Shown here: positions 62,818-64,000 of the stretch, in pieces
Layout of the letters: each line of letters opens with the position of its first letter
Numbering within the stretch: position 1 is the first letter of the stretch
Assembly: GCF_004362055.1 (NCBI RefSeq)
Contig: NZ_SNXB01000004.1
Span: forward strand, 1-64,000
DNA: 64,000 nt
Reading direction: 5' to 3'
Source of the DNA: Flavobacterium sp. 245
GTDB taxonomy: Bacteria > Bacteroidota > Bacteroidia > Flavobacteriales > Flavobacteriaceae
Program-made: the position numbers and the translations under genes
The notes under the pieces: generated by a model
Told to the model about the DNA's origin: nothing
The model's input: the letters and a program-made list of their open reading frames with translations, nothing else
Databases searched by the model: none

Positions 62818-64000
62818 ATGAAAAATACCATTTCGCAAAGAGTTGCCGATTTTTTAAAAGATTTTCCTCCCTTTAACTTTTTACACAAAATAGATTTAGA
62901 AAAATTATCTGAGCAGATTTCTATTGTTTACAAAGAAAAGGATGCTGTGATTTTTGCTGAAAATGATAAAACTCATGATTCTTTTTATGTAGTTCATAAA
63001 GGGGCTGTCGCACTTAAAAAAAGCACGAAAAATACGGTTTTAGATATGTGTGATGAAGGTGACATTTTTGGACTTCGTCCGCTTTTAGCACAAGAAAACT
63101 ACATTATGGAAGCTGTAGCGCATGAAGAAACTATTTTATACGCCATTCCGATTGCGGTTTTTAAACCTTATGCATTAGAAAACAGAAATGTTGGCAATTT
63201 CCTGATTGAAAGTTATGCTTCAAACACACGAAATCCGTATTCAGACATTCATAAAGATAAATTGTATGGAGACGATGATTTATTAAACGAAAATCGTCAT
63301 TCAAATAACGATTCATTTGATTTAACACCAATAAAGTATTCGAAAAAAATTGTTGCCTGCAGTCCGTCAACAACGGCTCGCGAGGTTGCAAAAATCATGA
63401 ATAAGAAAAAAGTCGGAGCCATATTAATTGTAGATGAAATGCTTCCGATTGGTATTTTGACCGATAAAGATCTTCGAAACAAAATCGTAACTGGCGATTA
63501 TTCGATTATGACTACTGCCGAAACTATAATGACGAAACCAGTCATTACCTATCCCAAAAAAATGACGGTTACTGAAGCGCAAATGGCAATGATGAAAAGT
63601 AATATCAGCCATTTATGCCTAACAAAAGATGGAACGGTCAATACAAAAGCTGTTGGAATTTTATCGAAACATGATGTTATGGTGGCGCTGGGAAATAATC
63701 CCGCAGTTTTAATTAAAGCACTAAAAAGAGCTAAGAAAACAAAGGAAATAAAACCAATAAGTAACCGAATCATGCAATTGCTTCAGGGATATTTAGATCA
63801 AAATATTCCTATGACATTGATTTCAAAAATTATAACTGAATTAAACGAAGCTTGCACTACACGTGTTATCGAGATTTGTCTGGAAAAAATGAGTAGTCCA
63901 CCTCCTGTAAAATTTGCATGGCTGGCGCTTGGAAGCCAAGGAAGGGGTGAACAAATGCTTCATACCGATCAGGATAATGCGATTGTTTATGAAAATGTTT
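62818..64000 (+). CDS. cNMP-binding / CBS / DUF294 nucleotidyltransferase protein (3' end outside window)
   Basis: Open from ATG 62818 to the window end without a stop, 394 codons so far. Order of domains: cyclic-nucleotide-binding-like (about 15-135; AVIFAENDKTHDSFYVVHKGAV, GDIFGLRPLL), a CBS pair (about 175-300; ACSPSTTAREVAKIMNKKKVGAILIVDE, GILTDKDLRNKIV, MTKPVITYPKKMTVTEA), then DUF294, a GlnD-like nucleotidyltransferase with LGSQGRGEQMLHTDQDNAI as the catalytic GS and DxD. Such proteins often precede a DnaQ-like exonuclease gene. Likely a cytoplasmic sensor enzyme responding to nucleotides; the ligand is unknown. Confidence 0.88.
   Translation, partial: MKNTISQRVADFLKDFPPFNFLHKIDLEKLSEQISIVYKEKDAVIFAENDKTHDSFYVVHKGAVALKKSTKNTVLDMCDEGDIFGLRPLLAQENYIMEAVAHEETILYAIPIAVFKPYALENRNVGNFLIESYASNTRNPYSDIHKDKLYGDDDLLNENRHSNNDSFDLTPIKYSKKIVACSPSTTAREVAKIMNKKKVGAILIVDEMLPIGILTDKDLRNKIVTGDYSIMTTAETIMTKPVITYPKKMTVTEAQMAMMKSNISHLCLTKDGTVNTKAVGILSKHDVMVALGNNPAVLIKALKRAKKTKEIKPISNRIMQLLQGYLDQNIPMTLISKIITELNEACTTRVIEICLEKMSSPPPVKFAWLALGSQGRGEQMLHTDQDNAIVYENV

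Overview
The window reads as ordinary chromosome of a Flavobacterium-like member of the Bacteroidota. Supporting signs are AT-rich DNA, the Bacteroidota -7 promoter box TAnnTTTG (often with TTG about 19 bp upstream), almost no Shine-Dalgarno sequences, a fused CcoN-CcoO oxidase subunit, a LamG protein pair with type IX secretion-like tails, and several families known mainly from flavobacteria (DUF5606, DUF6048, DUF6095, DUF6452). I see no tRNA, rRNA, insertion sequence, prophage or CRISPR array.

Layout. 1-4973: heptamer tandem array, YebC-type regulator, a tiny lipoprotein, a tandem pair of LamG proteins and a PLP enzyme of the cysteine synthase fold. 5043-12145: S9 oligopeptidase, YbaB, threonine aldolase, prfB with its programmed frameshift (9174-10272), msrB, lpxD. 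12316-15542: acyl-CoA carboxylase beta subunit, DoxX protein, two unknowns. 15670-27312: a micro-aerobic respiration block made of hemN, then on the minus strand a cbb3 oxidase operon ccoS-ccoNO-ccoQ-ccoP-ccoG-ccoH-DsbD_2 protein, the copper ATPase ccoI, a divergent Crp/Fnr regulator, and mazG. 27411-34944: DUF5606, def, FUSC protein, mqo, ruvX, Aer-like PAS protein, dapD. 35054-38778: LPS core glycosyltransferases and a sugar kinase. 38910-53616: tsaC-like gene, cysteine desulfurase, Smr protein, cysE-cysM, aldo/keto reductase, histidine kinase, rlmD, small envelope proteins, racemase, THUMP methyltransferase. 53752-64000: SAM methyltransferase, ZIP transporter, outer-membrane barrel, 7TM-AraC regulator, murQ, Qnr-like pentapeptide protein, small unknowns, and the start of a cNMP/CBS/DUF294 protein cut by the window end.

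How the genes work together. The clearest system is the cbb3 oxidase block. hemN (haem synthesis without oxygen), the oxidase operon and the copper ATPase that loads it each carry a near-identical 16-bp palindrome with core ATGAT-N4-ATCAT. In the first two it sits exactly 29.5 bp from the 5' end of a TAATTTTG box, and in the third 30.5 bp from a weaker box. This is the geometry of a class II Crp/Fnr activator, and a Crp/Fnr gene lies next to ccoI. Its recognition helix keeps the Fnr Glu and Arg but has Ile in place of Fnr Ser212, which matches a site differing from the Fnr consensus only at the outer base.

The second unusual layer is intergenic. At least four unrelated short-period repeat families (7-bp TTTCARG, 8-bp TNCTRAGR, 8-bp GTTTAATY, 8-bp ATTNTCTA) plus a nested 33-bp palindrome occupy spaces between genes. 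They are often arranged as inverted arms, sometimes around a terminator, and often run from one gene's stop codon to the next gene's start.
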